Assembly (NCBI GenBank): GCA_037384885.1 | Contig: JARRNO010000101.1 | Span: forward strand, 1-7,319 | Source: JARRNO01 sp037384885 | GTDB lineage: Bacteria > Acidobacteriota > UBA4820 > DSQY01 | Direction: 5' to 3' | Length of the DNA: 7,319 nt | Part shown: positions 1 through 7,318 of the stretch, piece after piece | How the letters are laid out: every line of letters starts with the position of its first letter | Numbering within the stretch: position 1 is the first letter of the stretch | Notes under the pieces: generated by a model | Seen by the model: only the letters and a program-made list of their open reading frames with translations | Databases searched by the model: none | What the model was told of the DNA's origin: nothing | Position numbers and translations under genes: made by a program

Positions 1-1
1 C

Positions 2-364
2 AACAACATCGGCAACATCTTCGACCTCCAGTGGAATGAGCGCTTTACTTATGGGGACATGCGGCGTGAAGCGGAAAGTCAATTCTCTCGATACGATTTC
101 GAAGAGGCCGACACCGCCGTGACCGCACGGTGGTTCGAGGACTTTGAAAGTGAAGCCAAACGGCTGTTGAAGAAGGACCTCTACCTGCCCGCCTATGACT
201 TCTGCCTGAAGGCCAGCCATGCTTTCAACATCCTTGACGCCCGCGGCGCCGTCTCTGTCGCCGCGCGAACCGATTACATCAAGAGAGTCCGAAAGCTGGC
301 ATGCTCTTGCGCGGAAGTTTATATCAAGCAATTTGGGACCGCGCGGGAGGAAGCCGATGCCTGA
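2..364 (+). CDS. glyQ: Glycyl-tRNA synthetase alpha subunit, C-terminal part (5' end outside window)
   Basis: This is the last 120 codons of the catalytic alpha subunit of bacterial alpha2beta2 glycyl-tRNA synthetase, a cytoplasmic enzyme that charges tRNA-Gly with glycine using ATP. The frame is open from base 2 and ends at TGA 362-364. Recognisable GlyQ features are the segment IFDLQWNERFTYGD just inside the window, the SRYDFEEAD stretch, and LPAYDFCLKASHAFNILDAR with its conserved HAFN-LDAR core, followed by the basic YIKRVRKLA helix. These match the C-terminal helical region of the family; the class II catalytic motifs lie mostly upstream, outside the window. The stop overlaps the glyS start by 8 bases, the usual glyQ-glyS arrangement, so the two subunits are probably made in a coupled way. 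An internal ATG at 59 lies inside the conserved domain and is not a start. Identification is firm because glyS follows directly. Confidence 0.97.
   Translation, partial: NNIGNIFDLQWNERFTYGDMRREAESQFSRYDFEEADTAVTARWFEDFESEAKRLLKKDLYLPAYDFCLKASHAFNILDARGAVSVAARTDYIKRVRKLACSCAEVYIKQFGTAREEADA
345..350 (+). promoter_or_regulatory. Ribosome binding site of glyS, inside glyQ
   Basis: GGGAGG at 345-350 lies 6 bases before the ATG at 357. It sits within the last codons of glyQ. It supports 357 as the glyS start over the ATG at 219 that would extend the frame by 46 codons; those extra codons overlap conserved glyQ coding sequence and do not resemble GlyS. Confidence 0.8.
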
Positions 365-2477
365 TTTTCTTCTCGAGATCGGTACGGAGGAAATTCCCGC
401 GGGCATGATTCCAGGCATGATGGAGGATCTGGCTTCCAGGATGGGAGAAGCCCTTGAGAAAGCCCGCCTTGCATATGATTCACTCACTGAGATCGGGGCG
501 CCCCGCCGGGTTGGGTTGCTGATACGCGGCCTGCCCGCCCGCCAGGAAGATCGGACCGAAACCGTCACCGGACCTCCGATGGCCGTCGCTCGCGACGACA
601 AGGGGAATTGGACCCGCGCGGCGGAGGGCTTTGCAAGAAAACAGGACGTGGATCTCGATCTGCTTGAAGAGGTTGAGGGCGCCAAGGGACCCTGCGCGGG
701 CTTTACTCGGAGGGTACAAGGGTTGCCCGTGGGCGAGCTGCTGGACGCCGCGGTTCCAAACGCGGTGGAGAGCCTCCATCTCCCCAAATCCATGAGATGG
801 GGACAGGGAGGCTTTACCTTTGTCCGGCCCGTTCGCTGGGTCCTGGCCCTGCTGGACGAGGCGGTGGTCTCCCTCAAAATAAAGGGCGTGGCCTCCGGGC
901 GCGTGACTCGCGGGCACAGGCTTCACGGTAAAGGCGAGATTTCCGTCTCCCAAGTGCAGGACTACCTCCCCCACCTGGAGCGCGAGCACGTCTTGCCTCT
1001 GCCCGAAGGGCGGAGACGCCGGATTCGCGATCAACTCAGCATTTCGGCCGCCTCCATGAAAGGCACGGTAGAGAAAGACGACAGCCTCTTGGAAACCGTG
1101 GTCTTCGCTGCCGAGTATCCTTCCGTGGTTACGGGCAAGATCCCCAATGAATACCTGGCCCTGCCCCCTGAAATCCTGGTAACCTGCCTCCGGGAGCATC
1201 AAAAGTTCTTTGCAGTCCGAGACAGCGAGAATAGGTTGCTGCCTGCTTTTCTTTCAATTGTCGACGCGCCTTCCGATCCAAAGGGGTTGATACGGAAGGG
1301 CAACGAGAACGTAACGGATTCCAGGCTCTCCGACGCCCGATTCTTCTATGAACATGACCGCGCCGTCCCGCTCGACAGTTTACTGAATTCGCTTCAAGGC
1401 ATCACCTTTCATCCCAAGATCGGCACTTATTACGATAAGGTGCTGCGCATGGAAGCCTACGCCGAAAGGCTGGCGCCCCATTTCGGAGCGTCTTCGAGCC
1501 AGGCGGCCAGGGCGGCCCGGCTCTGCAAATGCGACCTGGCCACCCAACTTGTTCAGGAAAAAGAGTTTACAGGTCTCCAGGGAATCGCAGGAGGTCTTTA
1601 CGCGGCTGAACAGGGGGAACCGTCCGAAATCGTCGATGCGATCCGGAGCCAGTATGACACCGAGATGTTGCTGGCGCTTGCGGACACTTCGCGGGCGACC
1701 GCCGTATCGGTGGCGCTCGCCGATCGTCTCGACACTTTGATCGAATTTTTCAAGATCGGTCAGATTCCGACAGGCTCGAAGGATCCTTTCGCCCTCCGCA
1801 GGGCTGCTCAGGAGACAGTTGAGATCCTCGCATCTCAGCGCACGGGAGGGGCCGTACACCTCGAGAATTTGATCGAGGAATGGGCGCCCGCTGTCTCGGA
1901 ACAACTTCTTGCCTTTTTTGACGAACGCGCCCGCCACCTTTGGCAAACTGCGGGTTACCCGTATGACGAGGTTAATGCGGTCATGTCCGAGAATGGGCGC
2001 AATTTTGCCGACATGAAGAAGCGCCTGGAAGCCGTGCACGAAATCCGGAACGAATTTCCCGAAGACTTTGACGCCCTTTCGGTGGCGTTTAAACGGGCGG
2101 GAAACATCTTGAAGGGAATGCCGCCCTATCCGCTTGAGCCCGAGCGCTTCCTTCCCGAATCCGATCAGGAGGGCGCTGGCGAGCGAGCCCTCTGTAGCGC
2201 CTATAGCGCCGTCAAGGATGAAGCGGAGGAGGCCCTCAGAGCTTCCCGCTACGCCGACACCCTCCGTCTTCTTGCCGGGATCCGGCCGGCCGTCGATCGC
2301 TTTTTCGATGATGTCCTCGTCATGTGCGATCCCGAAGGAAAGGATCCCCGAAAAACCGCCCTTCAGCAAAACCGAATCGCGTTGCTGCAGGGGGTCGCCG
2401 GACTCTTCAACCGGATCGCCGACCTGAGCGAAATTGTTCCGGCTCCTCAAAGGGACGGTGGGCGAAACGCGAACTGA
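357..2477 (+). CDS. glyS: Glycyl-tRNA synthetase beta subunit
   Basis: This is a complete 706-aa beta subunit, close to the family norm of about 690 aa. In the alpha2beta2 enzyme it binds tRNA-Gly, including the anticodon, while GlyQ carries the aminoacylation site. The start at 357 gives the classic N-terminus MPDFLLEIGTEEIPAGMI. Further family hallmarks are MRWG (146-149), RPVRW (157-161), HQKFF (281-285), GNENV (315-319), SDARFF (325-330), GTYYDKV (356-362) and GSKDPFALRRAA (473-484). The KCDLATQ to LQGIAG segment (391-412) belongs to the HD-like region. The C-terminal part (about 560-695) is the DALR-like anticodon-binding domain, with FKRAGNILKG (578-587) and the terminal NRIADLSEI. The HD-like region reads VQEKEF where the E. 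coli protein, as I recall it, has a shorter VFEF; I believe this longer form occurs in other phyla. The gene overlaps glyQ by 8 bases and is followed 15 bases later by a small membrane-protein gene. No frameshift or missing block is seen. Confidence 0.98.
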   Translation: MPDFLLEIGTEEIPAGMIPGMMEDLASRMGEALEKARLAYDSLTEIGAPRRVGLLIRGLPARQEDRTETVTGPPMAVARDDKGNWTRAAEGFARKQDVDLDLLEEVEGAKGPCAGFTRRVQGLPVGELLDAAVPNAVESLHLPKSMRWGQGGFTFVRPVRWVLALLDEAVVSLKIKGVASGRVTRGHRLHGKGEISVSQVQDYLPHLEREHVLPLPEGRRRRIRDQLSISAASMKGTVEKDDSLLETVVFAAEYPSVVTGKIPNEYLALPPEILVTCLREHQKFFAVRDSENRLLPAFLSIVDAPSDPKGLIRKGNENVTDSRLSDARFFYEHDRAVPLDSLLNSLQGITFHPKIGTYYDKVLRMEAYAERLAPHFGASSSQAARAARLCKCDLATQLVQEKEFTGLQGIAGGLYAAEQGEPSEIVDAIRSQYDTEMLLALADTSRATAVSVALADRLDTLIEFFKIGQIPTGSKDPFALRRAAQETVEILASQRTGGAVHLENLIEEWAPAVSEQLLAFFDERARHLWQTAGYPYDEVNAVMSENGRNFADMKKRLEAVHEIRNEFPEDFDALSVAFKRAGNILKGMPPYPLEPERFLPESDQEGAGERALCSAYSAVKDEAEEALRASRYADTLRLLAGIRPAVDRFFDDVLVMCDPEGKDPRKTALQQNRIALLQGVAGLFNRIADLSEIVPAPQRDGGRNAN

Positions 2478-2482
2478 AGCTT

Positions 2483-2490
2483 GGAGGAAG
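2483..2490 (+). promoter_or_regulatory. Ribosome binding site of the 76-aa membrane protein gene
   Basis: GGAGGAAG at 2483-2490 is a strong Shine-Dalgarno match just before the ATG at 2493; the GGAGG core leaves a 5-base spacer. It favours this ATG over the in-frame TTG at 2481, which overlaps the site itself. It is the best evidence that the small frame is translated. Confidence 0.75.
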
Positions 2491-2492
2491 CG

Positions 2493-2723
2493 ATGCAGCG
2501 ATCAGGCACGTGGAAGATTCTGGCGGCCGCCGCCTTCATTATCCTTCTCATCGTCCTCTTCATTCAGATGTGGCTCTCCTCTCAGGAAACCAAGGAAGCC
2601 GCCCGGCCAAACGTCAACGTCCAGAAAATTCAGCAGAAGATGAAAAAAATCCAGTCCAATGAAGAGAACCAGTTGAAGAAGGTGCGCCGTGAAATAGACG
2701 GGCAGAACGATTCCGGTCAATAG
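2493..2723 (+). CDS. Small single-pass membrane protein of unknown function (76 aa)
   Basis: I do not recognise a family. The start at 2493 is chosen for its ribosome binding site; the TTG at 2481 would add only four residues. The protein has a short basic N-terminus (R3, K8), one long hydrophobic segment at residues 9-28 (ILAAAAF then IILLIVLFIQMWL), and a hydrophilic tail of 48 residues with 10 Lys/Arg and 7 Asp/Glu. Hydrophobic residues V43, I46, M50, I53, then L61, V64 and I68 fall roughly on one helical face, suggesting an amphipathic or coiled-coil helix after the membrane anchor. No signal peptidase site, lipobox or cysteine is present. With basic residues on both sides of the membrane segment, topology cannot be called. 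The gene follows glyS by 15 bases in the same direction, so co-transcription is likely; it ends 30 bases from the convergent tamA. It could be a membrane-anchored adaptor or scaffold protein, but that is speculation. Its reality is supported by the ribosome binding site, the coherent TM-plus-helix design and tight spacing. Confidence 0.72.
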   Translation: MQRSGTWKILAAAAFIILLIVLFIQMWLSSQETKEAARPNVNVQKIQQKMKKIQSNEENQLKKVRREIDGQNDSGQ

Positions 2724-2739
2724 CCGCCGGCAGCCGGAA
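2711..2739. terminator. Weak candidate hairpin between convergent operons, without a U-tract
   Basis: TTCCGG (2711-2716) and CCGGAA (2734-2739) form a 6-bp inverted repeat around a 17-base GC-rich centre that could itself fold a little (GCC-GCC-GGC). It spans the stop of the 76-aa gene and lies in the only gap between two convergent operons, where a bidirectional terminator would be expected. No run of T follows on either strand, so it is not a canonical intrinsic terminator. It may be chance in GC-rich DNA. Confidence 0.2.
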
Positions 2740-2753
2740 GTCTCATCCTCGAC

Positions 2754-4574
2754 TCAAAATGCGTACCCGACGAAAAGGTAGAAAAGAAAGGGCGACGGGT
2801 CTGTTGGATCCTTCCGAACCTTCCAAGCAAAGTCGGCGCCGACCGGCCCGACCGGGCTCATGTACCGAAGTCCGAAGCCTGACCCCACCATGGTCTTGGC
2901 ACCCTTGAACGAAAAACCTTTTCTGTAGGCGTTGCCCGCATCCGTGAAGAGAAGACCGGACAGCTTCCCCCGGATCGGGAACCGGAGTTCTACGGAGCTC
3001 TCGACCAGCCCTTCCCCGCCGATCAGAACACCCGTCGGCGAAAGGGGTCCGAGATGGTCGTAGCGGTACCCCCGTATACTGTTCGGACCGCCCGCATAGA
3101 AGCGGCGGGTGACCGGAATTCTCTCGGTCGGCGCACTTGTCAGAATCGCACCCACCTTCAATTTCGTGGCGAAAACGAACCCGCGGGGCAGCGGCCAGTA
3201 GTGGCGCCCCTGTAGGATAAGCCGGTCGAACCGCGTCCCGTCGCCCAAAACCAGCGTCGGTTCCACGTCGGCGGACAGGATGCTTCCCCGGGTGGGATCC
3301 AGCGGATGATCGGTGGTGTCCCAAGTCAGAGAGAACACCGTTGAGGCCATGGTGGCTGTTTCGGTCGTTCCACGTGCAAGAGCCTCTTCGAGAATCTGGT
3401 CGGGAGTCACCTGCAGCACTCGTTCCAGGACACCGGAAATGCTTCCCTTAAGGGTGTCCGAAAACCGGTGTTCCATCCCGAAATTCGCTTTGACCGCCTT
3501 GTACACGAAATTCTGTTCGACTCTCCGGTTGGCGGTGAGGCCTCCCAACAGCGTGTTGTCGCCCGTCCAGAAATAGGGAACCCGCACTTCCCCCGAAAAC
3601 CGAGTCTCAATGGCCGAGTCCCTGGTTTGAAAGCCCAGCGTCATGAGGCGCTTTCTGAAGAGGGATGTCTCCCAGCCCAGCGTCGCGCGGACCTCCTCCA
3701 CGCTTCCGTACCCGATCCCCGCCTTGATCCTGTGGACCTTTCCCACTTGAAGGGTACCCACCATGCGCACCGCGCCGGGCGTCCCGGTCTTGACGGGGGA
3801 CAGCGTCGCCGATGTAAAAGCCCCCAGTTCGTACATCCTGGTGACACTTCGGTTCACTTCTGATTGGTTGTACGGCGCCCCGATGGAAAAGGTCATCGCT
3901 CTTTTGAGGGTGATCTTTTCCGATTCCGGAACGCCTTTGAGAACCACCTCACCGAAAACAGCGAATTCGCCGGGCTTCAGTTCGTAGGAAACCACGACCC
4001 TATGGTCTTTCATATCCACAACGGCGTCCGGCTCCGTTTTGGCAAACGGGTAGCCATGGTCTTTCATCCAACGTTCGAGAAGCCTCCGGGTTCCTTCGTA
4101 GGCCTCGACGGTAAACACCTCCCCCTTGCGGAGCGGCAGCTTGAGATCCCCAAGCTTCATCCTGAGACCGGGCTTGAGCCTGTCCGCTCCATTGACGGTC
4201 AGCGAATAGATGTACGACGCCGGGCCTTCGCTGACGTGGACGACTGCGGTTCCGTCTTTAAGGCTCGCCACCACGGCCGAGGCTTCGAAATAGCCCCGCC
4301 GGTTCAAATACCGGACCAGATTGGCCACGCCTTCGTCCAGTTCGGTGCGAGTCCACCCGAGTTCTTTTTTGAAAAGCCTCCAGCGCGACGGAGGATTCGC
4401 GCCCATCGCTTGAATCAACTCACTCTCGGAAAAGGATTTTGCTCCCACAACCTTCAACTCCCGCACCGGTCTCCTTTTTTCCTGCGTCTTCCTCGACGCC
4501 CAAACAGACGACGCAGGGAACAACAACACCAGGAGCAGAACAGAAAGAGCCGGGCGGAGGAAGGGGCGGCTCAA
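2754..4574 (-). CDS. tamA: TamA-like Omp85-family outer-membrane assembly protein (BamA/TamA family)
   Basis: This is a complete outer-membrane beta-barrel protein of the Omp85 superfamily, 606 aa from the TTG at 4574 (E. coli TamA is about 577). TamA works with TamB in inserting some outer-membrane proteins and in envelope lipid homeostasis. Residues 1-26 are a good signal peptide: SRPFLRP, a Leu/Val-rich core, then SSVWA before the cut. Roughly three POTRA-like repeats follow (about 37-115, 120-200 and 205-280), each with a GY or GAF turn such as YLNRRGYFEA, KDHGYPFA and YELGAF. The barrel fills about 283-606. It carries the family pattern TWDTTDHPLDPTRGS and the loop-6 motif GGPNSIRGYRY (IRGY at 500-503, bases 3060-3080 region), then GLVESSVELRFPI. 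It ends in GYAF, the C-terminal Phe of the barrel beta-signal. The chosen TTG overlaps the tamB stop as TTGA and has GGGAG 8 bases upstream. A TTG at 4589 would add five residues. Three POTRAs and adjacency to tamB favour TamA over BamA, which usually has five. Confidence 0.92.
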   Translation of the reverse strand: MSRPFLRPALSVLLLVLLFPASSVWASRKTQEKRRPVRELKVVGAKSFSESELIQAMGANPPSRWRLFKKELGWTRTELDEGVANLVRYLNRRGYFEASAVVASLKDGTAVVHVSEGPASYIYSLTVNGADRLKPGLRMKLGDLKLPLRKGEVFTVEAYEGTRRLLERWMKDHGYPFAKTEPDAVVDMKDHRVVVSYELKPGEFAVFGEVVLKGVPESEKITLKRAMTFSIGAPYNQSEVNRSVTRMYELGAFTSATLSPVKTGTPGAVRMVGTLQVGKVHRIKAGIGYGSVEEVRATLGWETSLFRKRLMTLGFQTRDSAIETRFSGEVRVPYFWTGDNTLLGGLTANRRVEQNFVYKAVKANFGMEHRFSDTLKGSISGVLERVLQVTPDQILEEALARGTTETATMASTVFSLTWDTTDHPLDPTRGSILSADVEPTLVLGDGTRFDRLILQGRHYWPLPRGFVFATKLKVGAILTSAPTERIPVTRRFYAGGPNSIRGYRYDHLGPLSPTGVLIGGEGLVESSVELRFPIRGKLSGLLFTDAGNAYRKGFSFKGAKTMVGSGFGLRYMSPVGPVGADFAWKVRKDPTDPSPFLFYLFVGYAF

Positions 4575-7318
4575 TAGCGTTTCTCCCAAAGAAGGTCCAC
4601 CCCCGTGTTCCCCCGGCTCTCCGACTCGGTTTGCAGGGAAAGGCGGCGGTTGATCCGGTACCTGAGATCCACCCTTCGTTCGGGAAGCGCGCCGAAAGTC
4701 TGGTGGTATTCAAGCACCGTTTTGTCGTTCAGGTACTTGCTGAAGCCCACCTCGGCCGCCCCCGTCGGGGAAGTGCCGACGTTCAGGGTATCGAGTCCCA
4801 GTCCTTGCTTAAACGATTCCAGGACCGGACCTGTCTGGTAAAGAGCCACCACTGCGGCGGCCGTTGAAGACCATGCCTGGTTTTGCCCCGCCGTCAGGTC
4901 CGATCTTGGAGTACCGAAGAGAATCACGGACAGAATGTCGGCTTCATCCATGGGCGGCGTTGATGAGAACTTCAGGACCGGCCTCTCGGGCTTTCCCGTG
5001 AGATGAATCGTCACATCGGCGACCGTAGTGTGATACAGGGCATTCACATCAAGTTCGGGCGACATGCCCGAATCGCCGGAAAAGTACAGGTGAGATTCCT
5101 GTATGTCGAACTTTCTCCCCTGGAAAAGGTATCGCCGGTTCAGCAGCGACACCGTGCCGGTCAGCCGCGGACCGGCGGCCGTAAAATCAACGTCGAGCGT
5201 TCCCTGCACCTCGGCGAGAAGATTCCGGTTGCTGACCCATAACCCTCCTACGCTTTCCAGGTGAATGCGGCCTCTCAACCTGCTGAACAGCGCCTCCGGC
5301 TCCTCTTTTCCGCCGGGAGGGCCGCCGCCTTTCCCCGCCGGCCGGTTGACAAACCGGATGGTCGCCGGCAGGGGAGGCTCCTGGATCATATCTGGAAGCT
5401 GGATCCGGCCTTTGATGATGTTCGCCCTGCCGGTGACGACCGGCTCGACGACAGAGCCCGTAAAGCCGACCTGAAAATCCGCTTCAGCAGACATGTGCGT
5501 CCCCAGAACAAAAGGGAAATGTTCCCCTCTGGCTTTCAGTGAAATTTGAGCCGGAAGGAATCCGGAAAATTGGACAAAACCCGAAGCGACAGTCTTTCCA
5601 CCTTCCGACGTCGTCGCTGTCCCTTCCTTCAGGATGAGCCGGTTTCCCCTGGCGGCGAGGTTCAAGTTGATCGGCGTGACGACCAGATCGCTGTTCGCAT
5701 AACGATAAAAGCCGCTTGTCACCTTCAGCCACCCGTCGAGTTCGGGTTGGTCCGGCGATCCTTGCCAACTGAGATCGGCACTCATCCGCCCCCCGATGCT
5801 TCCCGCTGTTTGAGGCAGAGGAACGATCTGAAGCGGCAGTTCAGCGCATTGGAGCTTGCCGGCAAGGGTCGCCTTTCCCCAGCCGCCGCTCAAGTCGAGG
5901 TTTCCGGAAAAACTCACCTTTCCCGCATGTTGACCCGTCATGGAAAAGCCGTACCACTTCAACCGTTTCCCGTCCCACGAGAGGTGGGCGGTCTGCGTCA
6001 AAGACAAAGAGTCCTTCGATAAGCTTAATTTCAGACTCGTCAGCTTTAAACTCGCTTCAGAGGATGAAACGAAAGCCTCTCCTTCTCCGGACACCTTTCT
6101 CCCCTGCCCAGCCTCCACGGAAAATAATAACCGGTGCTCCTCGCCGCTTCCCCCCAGTTGGACACGTCCCGCGCCGAGCGTTGTATCGCCGGTCTGAAGC
6201 CCTGTCCAATGCGCACGCAGGGCCGTGGAGCCCTCCCTGGGGGACCATGCTCCCGACAGGAAAGCCTGGCCGGCGGTCCAATTCTCAAAGCGGAGCGAGC
6301 GGCCTGACACTGAGCCCCGTACCGACCGGAGGCCGCCCTCCTCGTCCAGGGAAACTTCGCCCTGCAAACTCCCTCGCATCGCAAAGTTCAATCCCGTGAG
6401 GGCGCCGACCGCCTTGACGTCCGGGATGGAGAATGCGGCATGGATGAAGCCGCCCCGCGATCCTTTCAGCCGGCCGCTCAACGTTGCGTTGCCGACCGAT
6501 GTCTTCAGTGTAAAGGGATCGCAGCGGATCAGCCCGGGCTTCAAATGAAAAACGATCTTCGAAGGTTCCACTTCAACTTTTCCCAGCGTAGAGGCCCGGG
6601 AAACGATAACCAGCCGTCCCCGCCCTGCATCCACACCCTGGAACCGCAGTGCGGCGTTCACCCTGCCCGCCGCGCGAATCCCCCATGAGGCGGGATTTAT
6701 TTCATTCACGTCCATGGTCCAACTCAGGCGGGCGGGTTGGGGCTGTCTTTCTGCCCTGACCTCCATGGCGCCGCCCGAAGGAGTTCCGAGCGATGCTTTC
6801 AGCCGGTATCCGCTATAATCCCGCACGAGAGACGCACTGGAAACGGTCCACGGTCCTGCAGGCGCGTGCAGCCCTTCCGGCATTGCCGGCCACAGGTCCA
6901 GTTTCTTGAGCAAACCGGGAACACGCACTTTCTTGCCGCCGAATTCGAACTGCCATGCTGCCCCCCCTTCCTTCCAGCCGAAGCGGAATGCAGCCTTTCC
7001 GGTCGGCTCGGAGAGAACTTCCCCGGTCACACCGCCTTCCGCACGGCTGCCAGCGGCTTTGAAGCGAAGATCCTCATAGGAGATCCCGGCAACGGTTCCG
7101 CCCGTTCCTTCTCCGGCGGCTGTCCAGCGCAGTTCCCCGTCCGCCGGTTTGGTCAAGGTCCATTTTGCATGTCCTGCGAGGCGGATCGACCGGCCCGCCA
7201 AGGCAGGGAATAGAACCGACGGGGACAGTCGTCCGGTCTGGGCACTACCCCGGGCTTTAATTCCTCCCTTTCCATACCTGAGCAGTCCTTCCGCTGCCAC
7301 TCTGCCCAGCTTCCCTGA
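4571..7318 (-). CDS. tamB: TamB-family (DUF490) translocation/assembly module protein, C-terminal 915 residues (N-terminus outside window)
   Basis: This is the C-terminal part of an AsmA-like/TamB protein. In the family an N-terminal helix anchors it in the inner membrane, a long beta-taco groove crosses the periplasm, and the C-terminus binds TamA; roles in outer-membrane protein assembly and phospholipid transport are described. The frame stays open to the right edge, and the GTG at 7300 is internal (codons for GKLGR precede it). Counting from the first visible codon, about 1-580 is repetitive beta-strand sequence of alternating polar and hydrophobic residues, rich in Gly, Ser and Leu. The DUF490 domain covers about 580-915. 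It shows LTGTVSLLNRRYLFQGRKFD, a DIQESHLYFSG strand, PELDVNALYHTT (754-765), the LTGKPERPVLKFSSTPPM stretch, the DILSVILFGTPRSD motif, and VGFSKYLNDKTVLEYHQTFG near the end. A Gly/Pro-rich stretch interrupts the domain at about 658-680. Full-length E. coli TamB is about 1259 aa, so several hundred residues are probably missing. The stop overlaps the tamA start. Confidence 0.93.
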   Translation of the reverse strand, partial: SGKLGRVAAEGLLRYGKGGIKARGSAQTGRLSPSVLFPALAGRSIRLAGHAKWTLTKPADGELRWTAAGEGTGGTVAGISYEDLRFKAAGSRAEGGVTGEVLSEPTGKAAFRFGWKEGGAAWQFEFGGKKVRVPGLLKKLDLWPAMPEGLHAPAGPWTVSSASLVRDYSGYRLKASLGTPSGGAMEVRAERQPQPARLSWTMDVNEINPASWGIRAAGRVNAALRFQGVDAGRGRLVIVSRASTLGKVEVEPSKIVFHLKPGLIRCDPFTLKTSVGNATLSGRLKGSRGGFIHAAFSIPDVKAVGALTGLNFAMRGSLQGEVSLDEEGGLRSVRGSVSGRSLRFENWTAGQAFLSGAWSPREGSTALRAHWTGLQTGDTTLGAGRVQLGGSGEEHRLLFSVEAGQGRKVSGEGEAFVSSSEASLKLTSLKLSLSKDSLSLTQTAHLSWDGKRLKWYGFSMTGQHAGKVSFSGNLDLSGGWGKATLAGKLQCAELPLQIVPLPQTAGSIGGRMSADLSWQGSPDQPELDGWLKVTSGFYRYANSDLVVTPINLNLAARGNRLILKEGTATTSEGGKTVASGFVQFSGFLPAQISLKARGEHFPFVLGTHMSAEADFQVGFTGSVVEPVVTGRANIIKGRIQLPDMIQEPPLPATIRFVNRPAGKGGGPPGGKEEPEALFSRLRGRIHLESVGGLWVSNRNLLAEVQGTLDVDFTAAGPRLTGTVSLLNRRYLFQGRKFDIQESHLYFSGDSGMSPELDVNALYHTTVADVTIHLTGKPERPVLKFSSTPPMDEADILSVILFGTPRSDLTAGQNQAWSSTAAAVVALYQTGPVLESFKQGLGLDTLNVGTSPTGAAEVGFSKYLNDKTVLEYHQTFGALPERRVDLRYRINRRLSLQTESESRGNTGVDLLWEKRY
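4583..4587 (-). promoter_or_regulatory. Ribosome binding site deciding the tamA start
   Basis: Read on the minus strand, GGGAG (4587 down to 4583) precedes the TTG at 4574-4572 by 8 bases. That TTG overlaps the TGA of tamB (4573-4571). The alternative TTG at 4589 has only a weaker GTGGA-like match upstream. No ATG or GTG option gives an intact signal peptide; the first in-frame ATG lies inside the first POTRA repeat. Confidence 0.6.

Noticed and set aside
219..356. Upstream extension of glyS to an ATG at 219
   Set aside because: It would overlap conserved glyQ sequence, lacks a good ribosome binding site, and the family N-terminus begins at 357.
480..1202. A 240-codon open frame on the minus strand opposite glyS
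   Set aside because: Same reason: a shadow of glyS with no recognisable domain and no supporting ribosome binding context.
1380..2450. A 356-codon open frame on the minus strand opposite glyS
   Set aside because: It lies entirely antisense to well-conserved glyS coding sequence, its protein resembles nothing, and long antisense frames are common in GC-rich genes.
4002..4067. A 12-base direct repeat (ATGGTCTTTCAT, copies at 4002 and 4056) within tamA
   Set aside because: Both copies encode MKDH in the same frame 18 codons apart, within ordinary POTRA sequence. It looks like chance codon reuse, not a mobile or regulatory repeat.
2754..4574. Calling the Omp85 protein BamA
   Set aside because: Only about three POTRA repeats fit before the barrel, the length is near TamA, and it is coupled to tamB. 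Typical BamA neighbours such as skp or lpxD are absent from the window.
3864..4577. A 237-codon plus-strand open frame opposite tamA
   Set aside because: It is antisense to the signal peptide and POTRA region of tamA, and its translation is low in structure and rich in His, Arg and Pro, as expected of a shadow frame.
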